From NCBI RefSeq assembly GCF_036311985.1, contig NZ_JAZDCJ010000058.1: 38,134 bases of DNA. One strand, written 5' to 3'. Below are positions 1-7,637 of this stretch, piece after piece; within the stretch, counting starts at the first letter, position 1, and each line of letters begins with the position of its first letter. The notes below the pieces were generated by a model. The model was not told the origin of the DNA. It was given only the letters and a program-made list of their open reading frames with translations, and ran no database searches. This DNA comes from JAZDCJ01 sp036311985. Its GTDB lineage: Bacteria > Actinomycetota > Actinomycetes > Actinomycetales > Micrococcaceae. Position numbers and translations under genes: made by a program.

Positions 1-2
1 GC

Positions 3-1034
3 CCAAAAACGGTGCTGACGGAGACCACGGGCCCGGTGGAGGTGGACGTGCCGCGGGACCGGGAAGGGACCTTCTCACCGGTCATCGTCAAGAAGCGTCA
101 GCGCCGCCTGACCGGTGTCGATGAGATGGTCCTGTCGCTCTATGCCAAGGGCCTGACCACCGGGGAAATCAGCGCGCACTTCGCCGAGATCTACGGTGCG
201 TCCGTGTCAAAGGAGACCGTCTCGCGGATCACCGACAGGGTGCTCGACGAGATGGCCGCGTGGCAAAACCGGCCGCTGGATGAGGTCTACGCGGCGATCT
301 TCATCGACGCCATCGTCGTCAAGGTCCGCGACGGGCAGGTCGCCAACCGGCCCGTCTACGCCGCGATCGGCGTGACGCTGGAGGGTGAGAAGGACATCCT
401 CGGCCTGTGGGCCGGCACCGGCGGTGAGGGCGCGAAGTTCTGGATGAGCGTGCTCACCGACATCAAGAACCGCGGCGTGAAAGACACCTTCTTCCTGGTC
501 TGCGACGGCCTCAAAGGCCTGCCCGAAGTCGTCACCAACGTCTGGCCGCTGACAACCGTGCAGACCTGCATCATCCACCTGATCCGCAATACCTTCCGCC
601 TGGCCTCGAAGAAGGACTGGGACGCGCTCAAACGGGACGTGAAGCCCATCTACACCGCCGTGAACGCTGCGGCCGCCAGGGCGGCGTTCGAGGAGCTCAC
701 CGAGCGCTGGGGCAAGAAATACGGGGCCATCGTGCGGCTGTGGGAGAACGCGTGGGAGGAGTTCATCCCGTTCCTGGACTATGACGTGGAAATCCGGCGC
801 GTGATCTGCTCGACCAATGCGATCGAATCCCTCAACGCCAGGTACCGGCGCGCCGTGAAGGCCCGGGGTCATTTCCCCACCGAGCAGGCTGCGCTAAAGT
901 GCCTGTATCTGGTCACCCGATCCCTCGATCCGACCGGTGCCGGCAAGACCCGATGGGCCGTGCGTTGGAAGCCCGCTTTGAACGCCTTCGCCATCACTTT
1001 CAGCGACCGATTCCCGGCCGCTGAAAGCTACTAA
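3..1034 (+). CDS. IS256-family transposase, 5' end cut by window edge
   Basis: This is a Mutator/IS256-type DDE transposase that moves its own insertion sequence. The reading frame is open to the first bases of the window, where it reads PKTVLTETTGPVEVDVPRDR, the usual interior sequence of the family. The GTG at position 12 is therefore not a true start, and roughly the first 50-80 residues lie outside the window. Visible family features are the HTH-like segment GLTTGEISAHFAEIYG, the first catalytic Asp region (AIFIDAIVVKVRDG), the second (FFLVCDGLKGLPE), the conserved HLIRNTFR, and the terminal STNAIESLNARYRR that carries the catalytic Glu. The C-terminus looks intact and is followed by a terminal inverted repeat. 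The family call is certain; the exact IS name cannot be given. Confidence 0.95.
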   Translation, partial: PKTVLTETTGPVEVDVPRDREGTFSPVIVKKRQRRLTGVDEMVLSLYAKGLTTGEISAHFAEIYGASVSKETVSRITDRVLDEMAAWQNRPLDEVYAAIFIDAIVVKVRDGQVANRPVYAAIGVTLEGEKDILGLWAGTGGEGAKFWMSVLTDIKNRGVKDTFFLVCDGLKGLPEVVTNVWPLTTVQTCIIHLIRNTFRLASKKDWDALKRDVKPIYTAVNAAAARAAFEELTERWGKKYGAIVRLWENAWEEFIPFLDYDVEIRRVICSTNAIESLNARYRRAVKARGHFPTEQAALKCLYLVTRSLDPTGAGKTRWAVRWKPALNAFAITFSDRFPAAESY

Positions 1035-1044
1035 AAGAAACCGC

Positions 1045-1072
1045 CGGATACACCGTTAATGAGATAGTCCCC
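1045..1072. repeat. Right terminal inverted repeat of the IS256-family element
   Basis: Directly after the transposase stop lies a sequence containing CACCGTTAATGAGATAGTCC. Read inward from the outer end it begins GGGGACTATCTCATTAACGG, which resembles the ends of other IS256-family elements. The left end and any target duplication are outside the window, so the outer boundary near 1072 is an estimate. Confidence 0.7.
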
Positions 1073-1198
1073 TTGTCAACGGCCCTTGAGGTATGAAAGG
1101 GACGAGGAGGAGCGGAGGAATCTGCAGGAGTCACACGGTGATCGTCGCTGAGGCTTTCGCCGCGGTATAGCACTCCAAACGGAACTCATACAAGCCTC

Positions 1199-1217
1199 CC
1201 GCCTGATCGGCGGTTTT
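1199..1217 (+). terminator. Short hairpin followed by TTTT
   Basis: CCGCC, a TGATC loop and GGCGG form a 5-bp GC-rich stem followed at once by TTTT. This has the form of a weak intrinsic terminator reading rightward, possibly insulating downstream DNA from the IS transposase gene. The stem is short. Confidence 0.35.
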
Positions 1218-1231
1218 CCACACGCGCTGCT

Positions 1232-1247
1232 GACACCATTAGGTGTC
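1232..1247. repeat. Perfect 6-bp inverted repeat GACACC-ATTA-GGTGTC
   Basis: This perfect dyad lies between the IS end and the 3' end of the small membrane gene. It could be the hairpin ending the - strand transcript or an operator. No T-run follows on either strand, so its role is open. The rest of 1073-1285 shows nothing else I can name. Confidence 0.35.
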
Positions 1248-1285
1248 TCTGTGGCGCTGATGGCAGTCGTCGATCAAGTCTCGCT

Positions 1286-1567
1286 TCACAGATCCGCGAG
1301 TCGGTCAATGGAGCACAACTCAGCCCACTTCTCGGCTACTTGAGAGGCAGTGTCGGAGGCTTGCGCGCGAAGCGCAACGAGCAACGCCGCAACGATGGCG
1401 GTAACGACGATCGCCACGACGAATCGCGAAGCAACCCCACCGATTGCCGTGTGGGTCACTGCTGCGACGACAGGCCACCACGCGCTCCGAATGAGCCCGC
1501 AGTCGAGGCCCGCCCACCACCGCTCGGAACTTGTCGTTGTATGGTCCCAGACTGTGATCGTCGCCAC
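1286..1567 (-). CDS. Small hypothetical membrane protein
   Basis: A 93-residue frame with a GTG start; an in-frame TAG immediately upstream rules out a longer version. The middle holds a clear hydrophobic stretch (about residues 47-66, FVVAIVVTAIVAALLVALRA) and a weaker one before it (about residues 28-44), followed by a polar tail. A one- or two-pass inner-membrane protein is the best description. Codon use is GC-rich at third positions, as in real genes of the window. It lies 70 bp downstream of the C5 methyltransferase on the same strand and may share its transcript. The ribosome binding site is weak, and I recognise no family. Confidence 0.45.
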   Translation of the reverse strand: MATITVWDHTTTSSERWWAGLDCGLIRSAWWPVVAAVTHTAIGGVASRFVVAIVVTAIVAALLVALRAQASDTASQVAEKWAELCSIDRLADL

Positions 1568-1637
1568 CTACCGCCGACCCATCGTCGCGCCATTTCCGAC
1601 CAAGGCATACATGCTGCTTTGACAATTCGCCCTGCTG

Positions 1638-2708
1638 TCATCCGATCAGCGCTCGGAGGGCAGCTTCGGCCTGCTTTGGCAAGACGCCATTACCTAACGC
1701 CGCAAGTTGCTGCGATTGCGTGAGCGCAAGCGCGGGGTCGGTCACCCAACCAGCGTCCAGGCCCATGATCCACTCCACAAACGCTGGGGCGGGGCGTGGT
1801 CCGGTTCTGTCGTTCAGTACTGTCGGCGCCGGCGCTACTCGTCCCATGATTCGTTCCCATCGGAAGATGGCTGGGCCGTATCGTCCCCACTGCCGAAAAA
1901 CTCGGCGATCAGCGCGAAGGTTGCCTCCGACGACCGACGACTGCGCCTGGTCGCGAGGTCTATCACCTGATGGCTTAGGGTGATCGTGCCACGCCTGGCC
2001 TTCACCAGATCCAGAGTCTCCCCGCCCCTGGCGGAGTCGGAGGCGAGCGGCGTTCGGAACAGTACGGTTCGCGAGGATGAAGATGCGGAACCGGGGGTGT
2101 GGTGCGCCGATTGCGGACGCGGGTAGGCCGATCCATCTCGCATCATACCGGAGGTCGGCCAGGTCTCCGAGTACGGCGCCAAGTGCCCGTAGAGGTCGGG
2201 CTGGCTGGTCTCCCAGACCCCACGGGTCGGGCTCCACACCGCGAAGGGTTGCACCTGCGGGGGTTTCAGGTTCGGGGTTGCGTCGTCCATCGTCGTCTCC
2301 TTCCGGGGCCGGGCGGGACGCGGTTGCGGTAAGCAGGCCGCGTACGTTCTCGATGACGACCCACTCTGGTTGCAGCTTCTCGATCGCGGTCGCCATGTGT
2401 GCCCAGAGACCGGATCGGGTACCGGGGGCAAGGCCGGCCATCTTGCCAACCGTGGAGACGTCCTGACAAGGGAACCCGCCGCAGAGCACATCGACTGGCT
2501 CGACGGTCTGCCAGTCGATCGTGGTGATGTCGCCGAGGTTCGGAGCGTCGGGCCAATGGTGGGCGAAGACACGGGCAACAGGTTCGTTGATTTCGGAGAA
2601 CCAGATCGTGCGGGCGTCGAAGACTTCCTCGACGGCGAGGTCGAGACCGCCATACCCGGAGAACAGTGACCCGACCCGCAGACGGTGATCGTTGTTCGGC
2701 TGGCGCAT
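1638..2708 (-). CDS. Solitary C5-cytosine DNA methyltransferase
   Basis: Transfers a methyl group from SAM to cytosine C5 in duplex DNA. The 356-residue protein shows the ordered motifs of the family: motif I FSGYGGLDLAVE near the N-terminus, motif IV GGFPCQDVST with the catalytic Cys, motif VI VVIENVRG, motif VIII HPRFRIFILA, and C-terminal motifs IX/X around QQLAALGNGVLPKQAEAAL. A GGAG element six bases before the ATG supports the start. The target-recognition stretch (about residues 120-270) is low in recognisable structure, as in phage and plasmid enzymes. No restriction enzyme lies beside it; the neighbour is the divergent relaxase gene. I infer an anti-restriction role during transfer. 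It is distinct from the second methyltransferase at 7638. Confidence 0.9.
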   Translation of the reverse strand: MRQPNNDHRLRVGSLFSGYGGLDLAVEEVFDARTIWFSEINEPVARVFAHHWPDAPNLGDITTIDWQTVEPVDVLCGGFPCQDVSTVGKMAGLAPGTRSGLWAHMATAIEKLQPEWVVIENVRGLLTATASRPAPEGDDDGRRNPEPETPAGATLRGVEPDPWGLGDQPARPLRALGAVLGDLADLRYDARWIGLPASAIGAPHPRFRIFILANRTVPNAARLRLRQGRGDSGSGEGQAWHDHPKPSGDRPRDQAQSSVVGGNLRADRRVFRQWGRYGPAIFRWERIMGRVAPAPTVLNDRTGPRPAPAFVEWIMGLDAGWVTDPALALTQSQQLAALGNGVLPKQAEAALRALIG

Positions 2709-2941
2709 CAGGACTCCGACAGGTTCGTGATCCCTGGCCGTGGTCCACTCGCGAACTCGACACCAGGCTGGTCACCTGCCAGGTGCTCGCCCCCCATCGA
2801 CCATCCTGAGCCGGTCGAACCGTCACCGCTCATGCAGGTCGTTCCGACCGCCCCTCGGAGTTACCACGCGTCTTGCAGGTCCTCGGGCCGCCTTCCGGCG
2901 GCGGTCGCTCACCTCCTCGTTGAGCGATGGGAGGTGAGCGG
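2709..2941. other. Divergent intergenic region with several dyads; oriT candidate
   Basis: The 233 bp between the methyltransferase (-) and the relaxase (+) contain a run of inverted repeats: ACCA/TGGT at 2762-2772, CACCTG-C-CAGGTG at 2773-2785, GCCGCC-TTCC-GGCGGC at 2887-2902, and an 11-bp stem at 2906-2940. MobF relaxases are commonly encoded next to their own oriT, which makes this the best oriT candidate in the window. No nic consensus can be read by eye, so this is inference from position and structure. Confidence 0.35.
2906..2940 (+). promoter_or_regulatory. Hairpin that masks the relaxase ribosome binding site
   Basis: CGCTCACCTCC (2906-2916) is a perfect reverse complement of GGAGGTGAGCG (2930-2940), with a 13-base loop. 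The right arm is the only good Shine-Dalgarno sequence for the relaxase; its GGAGG lies 7 bases before the GTG at 2942. In RNA the stem would hide the ribosome binding site, a layout suited to translational control of a transfer initiator. Confidence 0.55.
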
Positions 2942-5900
2942 GTGACGGTCTCGATGCGCGTCATGTCGGCAGGCGATGGCTACAAGTACCTGCTCCGCAC
3001 CGTCGCCGCAGGCGACGGCGACCGCTCTCTGTCCACGCCGCTGACGAGGTACTACGCCGAGGAGGGCAGTCCGCCGGGTCGCTGGCTCGGCGCGGGCGTC
3101 GCAGCGCTGGGCGGGGTGATCGTGGAAGGCGATCAGGTCTCCGAGTCCCAGCTCCAGCTCCTTGTCGGGATGGGCCGGAACCCCGTCACCGGCGACCCGC
3201 TCGGACTGGCGTATCCCGCGTACAAGACCGCGGCGGAGCGCGTCGAGGAGCGCACCGCGGCCCTCGATCGCCACCTTGGGCCGGCCTCGCGTGCCGAGGC
3301 GGTCGCGCAGATCGAGGCCAAAGAAGCGGGGCGGGGGACGCGGCGCGCCGTCGCCGGGTATGACTTCACGTTCTCGATCCCGAAGTCAGCCTCGGTGTTC
3401 TGGGCGGTTGCGGATGCGGGGACGCAGGCGTTGATCGCGGACGCGCACCATGCGGCGGTTGCGGAGGTGGTTGCGTTCATGGAGCGGGAGGTTGCAGCCA
3501 CGCGCACCGGCGCAACCGCCCGCGATGGAGCCGTTGCGCAGGTCGATGTGCGGGGTCTGGTCGCCACGGCGTTCGACCACTACGACTCCCGCGCGGGCGA
3601 CCCGCACTTGCACACGCACGTCGTTATCAGCAACAAGGTGCAGACCGTCCTGGACGGCAAGTGGCGCTCCCTCGACGGCCGGCCCATGCACGCCGCGACC
3701 GTCGCGCTCTCCGAGCTGCACAAGGCCGTGTTCGCCGACCACCTCACTCGCGCGTTCGGGGTCGAGTGGGAGGCGCGGGACATGGGCCGCGACCGCAATC
3801 CCGCGTGGGCGGTCGCCAGCGTGCCGGAGGAGCTGGTGGTCGAGTTCTCCTCCCGATCCCGGCACATCGACGCGGAGAAGAACCGGCTCCTCGCCGAGTA
3901 CGTCGACAAGCACGGACGGCAGCCCTCGACGGCGACGATCATCAAGCTCCGCGCCCAAGCCACCCTCACCACCCGCCCCGAGAAGCAGGTCCGATCCCTC
4001 GTCGATCTGACTACCGAGTGGCGGGCGCGTGCCGGTCGCATCCTCGGCGCGGATGCGACCTCATGGGCGCGCACGGTCGCGGCGAACGGCGCACCGCTGT
4101 TGCTGCGCGCCGACGACCTCCCGCTGGACGTTATCGCGTCCCTTGGCCAGTCGGTCGTGGAGGTGGTGGGCGAGAAGCGGTCGACCTGGCGGCGGTGGAA
4201 CCTCACCGCTGAGGCGGCTCGGCAGACGATGGGTTACCGGTTCGCGTCCACTGTGGATCGGGAGGCGATCGTCGGCCTGGTCGTGGAGGCCGCCGAAGCC
4301 GCGTCGCTGCGGCTCACGCCGCCGGAGCTCGCGACGAGCCCGGTGGCGTTCCGCCGGCCGGATGGCATGTCAGTGTTCCGGCCGAAGCACTCGACGGTGT
4401 TCTCCTCCGAAGTCCTGCTGGCCGCCGAAGACCGTCTCCTCGAGCGCGCCCGCATGAGGACCGGCCCGACCGTGCCGCTGGCGACGGTGGAGCGGATCGC
4501 CGCCAGGCCCGACCGGGACGGGCGAGTGCTCGGCGACGACCAAGCCGCCGCGCTCGCGTCGGTCGCCGTGTCTGGTCGCGTCGTCGATGTCCTGGTCGGC
4601 CCGGCCGGCGCGGGCAAGACCACGGCGATGTCCGCGTTGCGGCGGTCATGGGAGCACGAGCACGGACCCGGCAGCGTGGTCGGGCTGGCGCCGTCTGCGG
4701 TCGCCGCGCAGGTCCTCGCTGACGACCTGGGGATCGCGACGGAGAACACCGCGAAGTGGTGGGAGGTCCATCAACGCACCGGCCAGTCGTTCCGTACGGA
4801 TCAGCTCGTGATCGTGGACGAAGCGTCCCTCGCCGGCACGCTCTCCCTGGACCGGATCACCGCGCTGGCGGCCGAGGCGGGAGCGAAGGTGCTGCTCGTG
4901 GGCGACTACGCGCAGCTCCAGTCCGTCGACGCCGGCGGCGCGTTCTCGCTGCTGGTCCACGATCGGGACGACGCGCCCGAGCTGGTCGACATCCACAGGT
5001 TCACCAACCCGTGGGAGAAGACCGCATCCCTCGGCCTGCGGCACGGTCACACCGAGGTCATCGACACCTACATGGAGCACGGCCGGGTGAGCGGCGGGGA
5101 GACGGAGGCGATGATCGACGCCGCGTACGCGGCCTGGCGCGCCGACCGGCTCGCGGGGAGGGCGAGCGTGCTGGTCAGCGACTCGAACGAATCCGTCCTC
5201 GCGCTCAACCAACGCGCCCGCACAGACCTGATCCTCGACGGCACGGTGAACGCGCTGCGCGAGGTCGAGCTGCACGACGGCACGCGCGCCGCGACCGGGG
5301 ACACGGTCATCACCCGCCGTAACGACCGCCGCCTGCGTGCCGGCCGATCCTGGGTCCGCAACGGCGACAGGTGGAGCGTCACCGACATCCGCGACGACGG
5401 CTCGGTTACCCTCCGCCGCGCCGGGCACAGATGGGGCGGGTCGGTCGTGCTCCCGGCCGACTACGCGGCCGAACACCTAGACCTCGGCTACGCGGTGACG
5501 TCCTACCGGGCGCAGGGCATCACGGTGAACACCTCGCACGTCCTGGTCGACCCATCTATGACGCGGGAGAACCTGTACGTCGCGCTCACCCGCGGCCGGG
5601 ACGCCAACCTCGCCTACGTCGCAACCGACAAGCCCGACGACTCCCACCACGGCCCGCACCCCGGCGACAACACCGAAGCCACCGCGAGGTCGATGCTGTT
5701 CGGGGTGCTCCAGCACGGCGGCGCCGAGCTCTCCGCCCACGAGACCATCACCGCCGAACAGGACGCCTGGGCGAACATCGGCCAACTCGCCGCGGAGTAC
5801 GAGACGATCGCCGCCGCAGCCCAACACGACAGGTGGGCGAGCCTCGTGCGCGCATCAGGGCTCACCGACGACGACGCGGACGCCGCGATCAGCTCCCCAG

Positions 5901-6490
5901 CGTTCGGCGCCTTGACTGCCGAGCTTCGCCGTGCCGAGGCCAACCACCATGACATCGAAACTCTGCTACCGCGACTCGTACGAGCGCGCGGATTCACGGA
6001 TGCCGACGACATCGCCGCTGTCCTCCACCACCGCGTGACTCGCGCCACCGCCCGCCCCGCCGGGTCCGGCCGCGCCCGTATGACGCCCCAGCTGATCGCC
6101 GGACTCATCCCCGAAGCCACCGGCACCATGAGCGGCGAGTTCCGGCAGGCACTCACCGAACGACGCGACCTCATCGAGACCCGCGCCGACGCAATCCTCG
6201 ACGCCGCGCTCACCGAACAGCAGGGGTGGACGAAGGCACTCGGCATCCCGCCGAAGGACGCCAAGACCGCCGCGACCTGGCGCCGCCTGGCCCGCACGGT
6301 CGCCGCGTACCGCGACCGCTACGGCATCGCGGACCCGGCGCCACTCGGGGCGCCGGCCGAGAACGATGCACAGAAGATCGAGGCCGCCCGCGCCCGCGCC
6401 GCCCTTGATCGGGCACGCGACCTCGTGCGAGGGCCGGGGGAGGAGCCGCAGCGGCGGCACGGGCGGGAGCCGGTGCGCCGCTCTCTGTGA
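2942..6490 (+). CDS. MobF (TrwC/TraA-type) relaxase-helicase
   Basis: Nicks oriT, stays covalently bound to the 5' end and unwinds the strand for conjugative export. From the GTG at 2942 the protein has 1182 residues. The N-terminal relaxase domain has tyrosines in GDGYKYL (Y14, Y16) and TRYY (Y37, Y38) and the metal-binding motif GDPHLHTHVV (H222, H224, H226). A RecD-like helicase follows, with Walker A GPAGAGKTT (553-561), Walker B LVIVDEASL, LLVGDYAQLQSV, and the UvrD-C-type motifs AVTSYRAQG and ALTRGRD. The last 250 or so residues are charged and probably contact partners. The ATG at 2927 lies inside the Shine-Dalgarno stem, so GTG 2942 is preferred. This is the only relaxase in the window and pairs with the coupling protein at 15763. 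Confidence 0.95.
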   Translation: MTVSMRVMSAGDGYKYLLRTVAAGDGDRSLSTPLTRYYAEEGSPPGRWLGAGVAALGGVIVEGDQVSESQLQLLVGMGRNPVTGDPLGLAYPAYKTAAERVEERTAALDRHLGPASRAEAVAQIEAKEAGRGTRRAVAGYDFTFSIPKSASVFWAVADAGTQALIADAHHAAVAEVVAFMEREVAATRTGATARDGAVAQVDVRGLVATAFDHYDSRAGDPHLHTHVVISNKVQTVLDGKWRSLDGRPMHAATVALSELHKAVFADHLTRAFGVEWEARDMGRDRNPAWAVASVPEELVVEFSSRSRHIDAEKNRLLAEYVDKHGRQPSTATIIKLRAQATLTTRPEKQVRSLVDLTTEWRARAGRILGADATSWARTVAANGAPLLLRADDLPLDVIASLGQSVVEVVGEKRSTWRRWNLTAEAARQTMGYRFASTVDREAIVGLVVEAAEAASLRLTPPELATSPVAFRRPDGMSVFRPKHSTVFSSEVLLAAEDRLLERARMRTGPTVPLATVERIAARPDRDGRVLGDDQAAALASVAVSGRVVDVLVGPAGAGKTTAMSALRRSWEHEHGPGSVVGLAPSAVAAQVLADDLGIATENTAKWWEVHQRTGQSFRTDQLVIVDEASLAGTLSLDRITALAAEAGAKVLLVGDYAQLQSVDAGGAFSLLVHDRDDAPELVDIHRFTNPWEKTASLGLRHGHTEVIDTYMEHGRVSGGETEAMIDAAYAAWRADRLAGRASVLVSDSNESVLALNQRARTDLILDGTVNALREVELHDGTRAATGDTVITRRNDRRLRAGRSWVRNGDRWSVTDIRDDGSVTLRRAGHRWGGSVVLPADYAAEHLDLGYAVTSYRAQGITVNTSHVLVDPSMTRENLYVALTRGRDANLAYVATDKPDDSHHGPHPGDNTEATARSMLFGVLQHGGAELSAHETITAEQDAWANIGQLAAEYETIAAAAQHDRWASLVRASGLTDDDADAAISSPAFGALTAELRRAEANHHDIETLLPRLVRARGFTDADDIAAVLHHRVTRATARPAGSGRARMTPQLIAGLIPEATGTMSGEFRQALTERRDLIETRADAILDAALTEQQGWTKALGIPPKDAKTAATWRRLARTVAAYRDRYGIADPAPLGAPAENDAQKIEAARARAALDRARDLVRGPGEEPQRRHGREPVRRSL

Positions 6491-6547
6491 ACGAGTGCGC
6501 TTCCCGATGTCAGGGCCGAGCCGTACAGTGGATGACGAGGCGGCCTC

Positions 6548-6553
6548 TATATT
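6548..6553 (+). promoter_or_regulatory. Possible -10 element TATATT
   Basis: An AT-rich hexamer TATATT stands out in the GC-rich 150-bp gap between the relaxase and the next membrane gene, about 95 bp before that gene's start. A -35 box is not convincing. It may give the small downstream gene its own promoter. Confidence 0.3.
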
Positions 6554-6645
6554 GGCGCTGTCGCTCCCCGCGACGGTATGACCCCCCGCAGCAGTGGGTG
6601 GTCCTTTCAGGTTCTTGTCGTCGAACTCCTGAGAGGACTATGCAC

Positions 6646-6996
6646 ATGTTCCGACTCATTTGGGCGGCCAGCGTACGCACCCACAGCATCCTCAGCTACG
6701 CGCCCACCAACCTCCTGCTCGCCGTCACCCGCACCCGCCGCGGACTGCGCTGGGGCATCCCAGCGATGCTCCTCGCAATCCCATACCTGCTCGCCGCCCA
6801 CTGGTGCGTCACGACCATCGAGGCCGGTGGGCCTGGGTGGCTCAACCTTCTGGTGCTGTTGTGCGGGTGGAACTCGATCAAGCTGATCCTGAACGGACCG
6901 ATCACCGCGGTCCTGCTCATCCGCACCAAGATCCGTGAGCGTGCCAGGCTTCGCCGCGCATGCCAGGCTGAACGTGTGGCTCGTCTCGCCGCATAG
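6646..6996 (+). CDS. Small conserved membrane protein next to the relaxase
   Basis: About 116 residues from the ATG at 6646, which has a GAGAGG element at usable spacing; ATG 6640 would be too close to it. Two hydrophobic segments are visible: GIPAMLLAIPYLLAAHWCVTTI (about residues 44-65) and WLNLLVLLCGWNSIKLILNGPITAVLLI (about residues 71-98). An Arg-rich tail (RTKIRERARLRRACQAER) would lie in the cytoplasm. Small proteins of this kind accompany relaxase genes in actinobacterial ICEs, sometimes under uninformative transporter names. I infer a membrane accessory role in transfer, without firm evidence. Confidence 0.7.
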   Translation: MFRLIWAASVRTHSILSYAPTNLLLAVTRTRRGLRWGIPAMLLAIPYLLAAHWCVTTIEAGGPGWLNLLVLLCGWNSIKLILNGPITAVLLIRTKIRERARLRRACQAERVARLAA

Positions 6997-7028
6997 AGAG
7001 AACAGCAGAACGGACATAACCTTGAGAC

Positions 7029-7490
7029 ATGGGCGACTCCTGGGCGTCTAGTCTCGCGGCACGCAAGACGATGCTGGGAAACCGCGGTCGCGATACCAAG
7101 CCTGGGCTCGCTGTGCGGCATCTTGTGCACGCACAAGGGCTGCGTTACCGCGTCAACGCGCGACCAGAGATCGGAATCCGACGGACCGCCGATCTGCTCT
7201 TCACTCGTATGCGCGTGGTCGTCTTCATCGACGGCTGCTTCTGGCACAAGTGTCCGACCCACTTCTCGATGCCAGTCACAAACCAGGAGTTCTGGCGCGA
7301 GAAGATCGACGGTAACGAGCAACGAGACAGACAAACGACGACCCTGCTGGAGGATCGTGGATGGCTCGTACTGCGTTTTTGGGAGCATGAGGACCCGGTG
7401 TCGGTGGCGGATCGTATCGTCAGAGAGATACGAGACCGACCCCACCGGTACGCCCAGACTGCCCTCCGCCCAGGCGTGGCTAACCAGTGA
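7029..7490 (+). CDS. vsr: Very-short-patch-repair (Vsr)-type endonuclease
   Basis: Vsr nicks DNA 5' of the T in T:G mismatches that arise when 5-methylcytosine deaminates, starting short-patch repair. The 153-residue protein matches the family throughout: an N-terminal helix with RDTKPGLAVRHLVHAQGLRYRVN, the catalytic PD-(D/E)XK-like core RRTADLLFTRMRVVVFIDGCFWHKCPTHF with the metal-binding Asp and the structural Cys/His, then NQEFWREKI and the closing GWLVLRFWEHE. No Shine-Dalgarno precedes the ATG; a -10-like CATAAC ends 8 bases before it, so the mRNA may be leaderless. It opens a four-gene + strand module and fits the methyltransferase that follows. Vsr-like folds also occur as restriction nucleases, which is the main alternative. 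Confidence 0.92.
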   Translation: MGDSWASSLAARKTMLGNRGRDTKPGLAVRHLVHAQGLRYRVNARPEIGIRRTADLLFTRMRVVVFIDGCFWHKCPTHFSMPVTNQEFWREKIDGNEQRDRQTTTLLEDRGWLVLRFWEHEDPVSVADRIVREIRDRPHRYAQTALRPGVANQ

Positions 7491-7551
7491 TCCACCGTGG
7501 CGCGGTCAGTCGTGCCTCTGTTCACGCACCGGTAAGGTAGTGGGAGGTGGC

Positions 7552-7617
7552 GTGTCGGCTCGGCGAGTCGCGCGCCACGACGACGTTGGTCGTGTTCTCC
7601 TGGAGGTGGACGTCTAG
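7552..7617 (+). CDS. Possible 21-residue leader peptide upstream of the methyltransferase
   Basis: A GTG with GGAGG four bases upstream opens a 21-codon frame (MSARRVARHDDVGRVLLEVDV) that ends 20 bases before the methyltransferase start. It could be a leader or simply chance; there is no homology evidence. The surrounding 7491-7637 gap has no other gene. Confidence 0.2.
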   Translation: MSARRVARHDDVGRVLLEVDV

Positions 7618-7637
7618 ACGGGAAGGAGCGCTGGAGC

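Noticed and set aside
207..872. 221-codon - strand frame inside the IS256 transposase
   Set aside because: It lies fully antisense to a clear transposase and has no recognisable domain.
1835..2653. 272-codon - strand frame overlapping the methyltransferase
   Set aside because: Same strand but another frame of a gene with complete C5 methyltransferase motifs; Ser/Arg/Pro-rich composition typical of shadow frames in GC-rich DNA.
6487..6645. Longer start for the small membrane protein after the relaxase
   Set aside because: The added 50 or so residues are Arg/Cys/Pro-rich, overlap the relaxase stop and lack a ribosome binding site; the ATG at 6646 is better supported.
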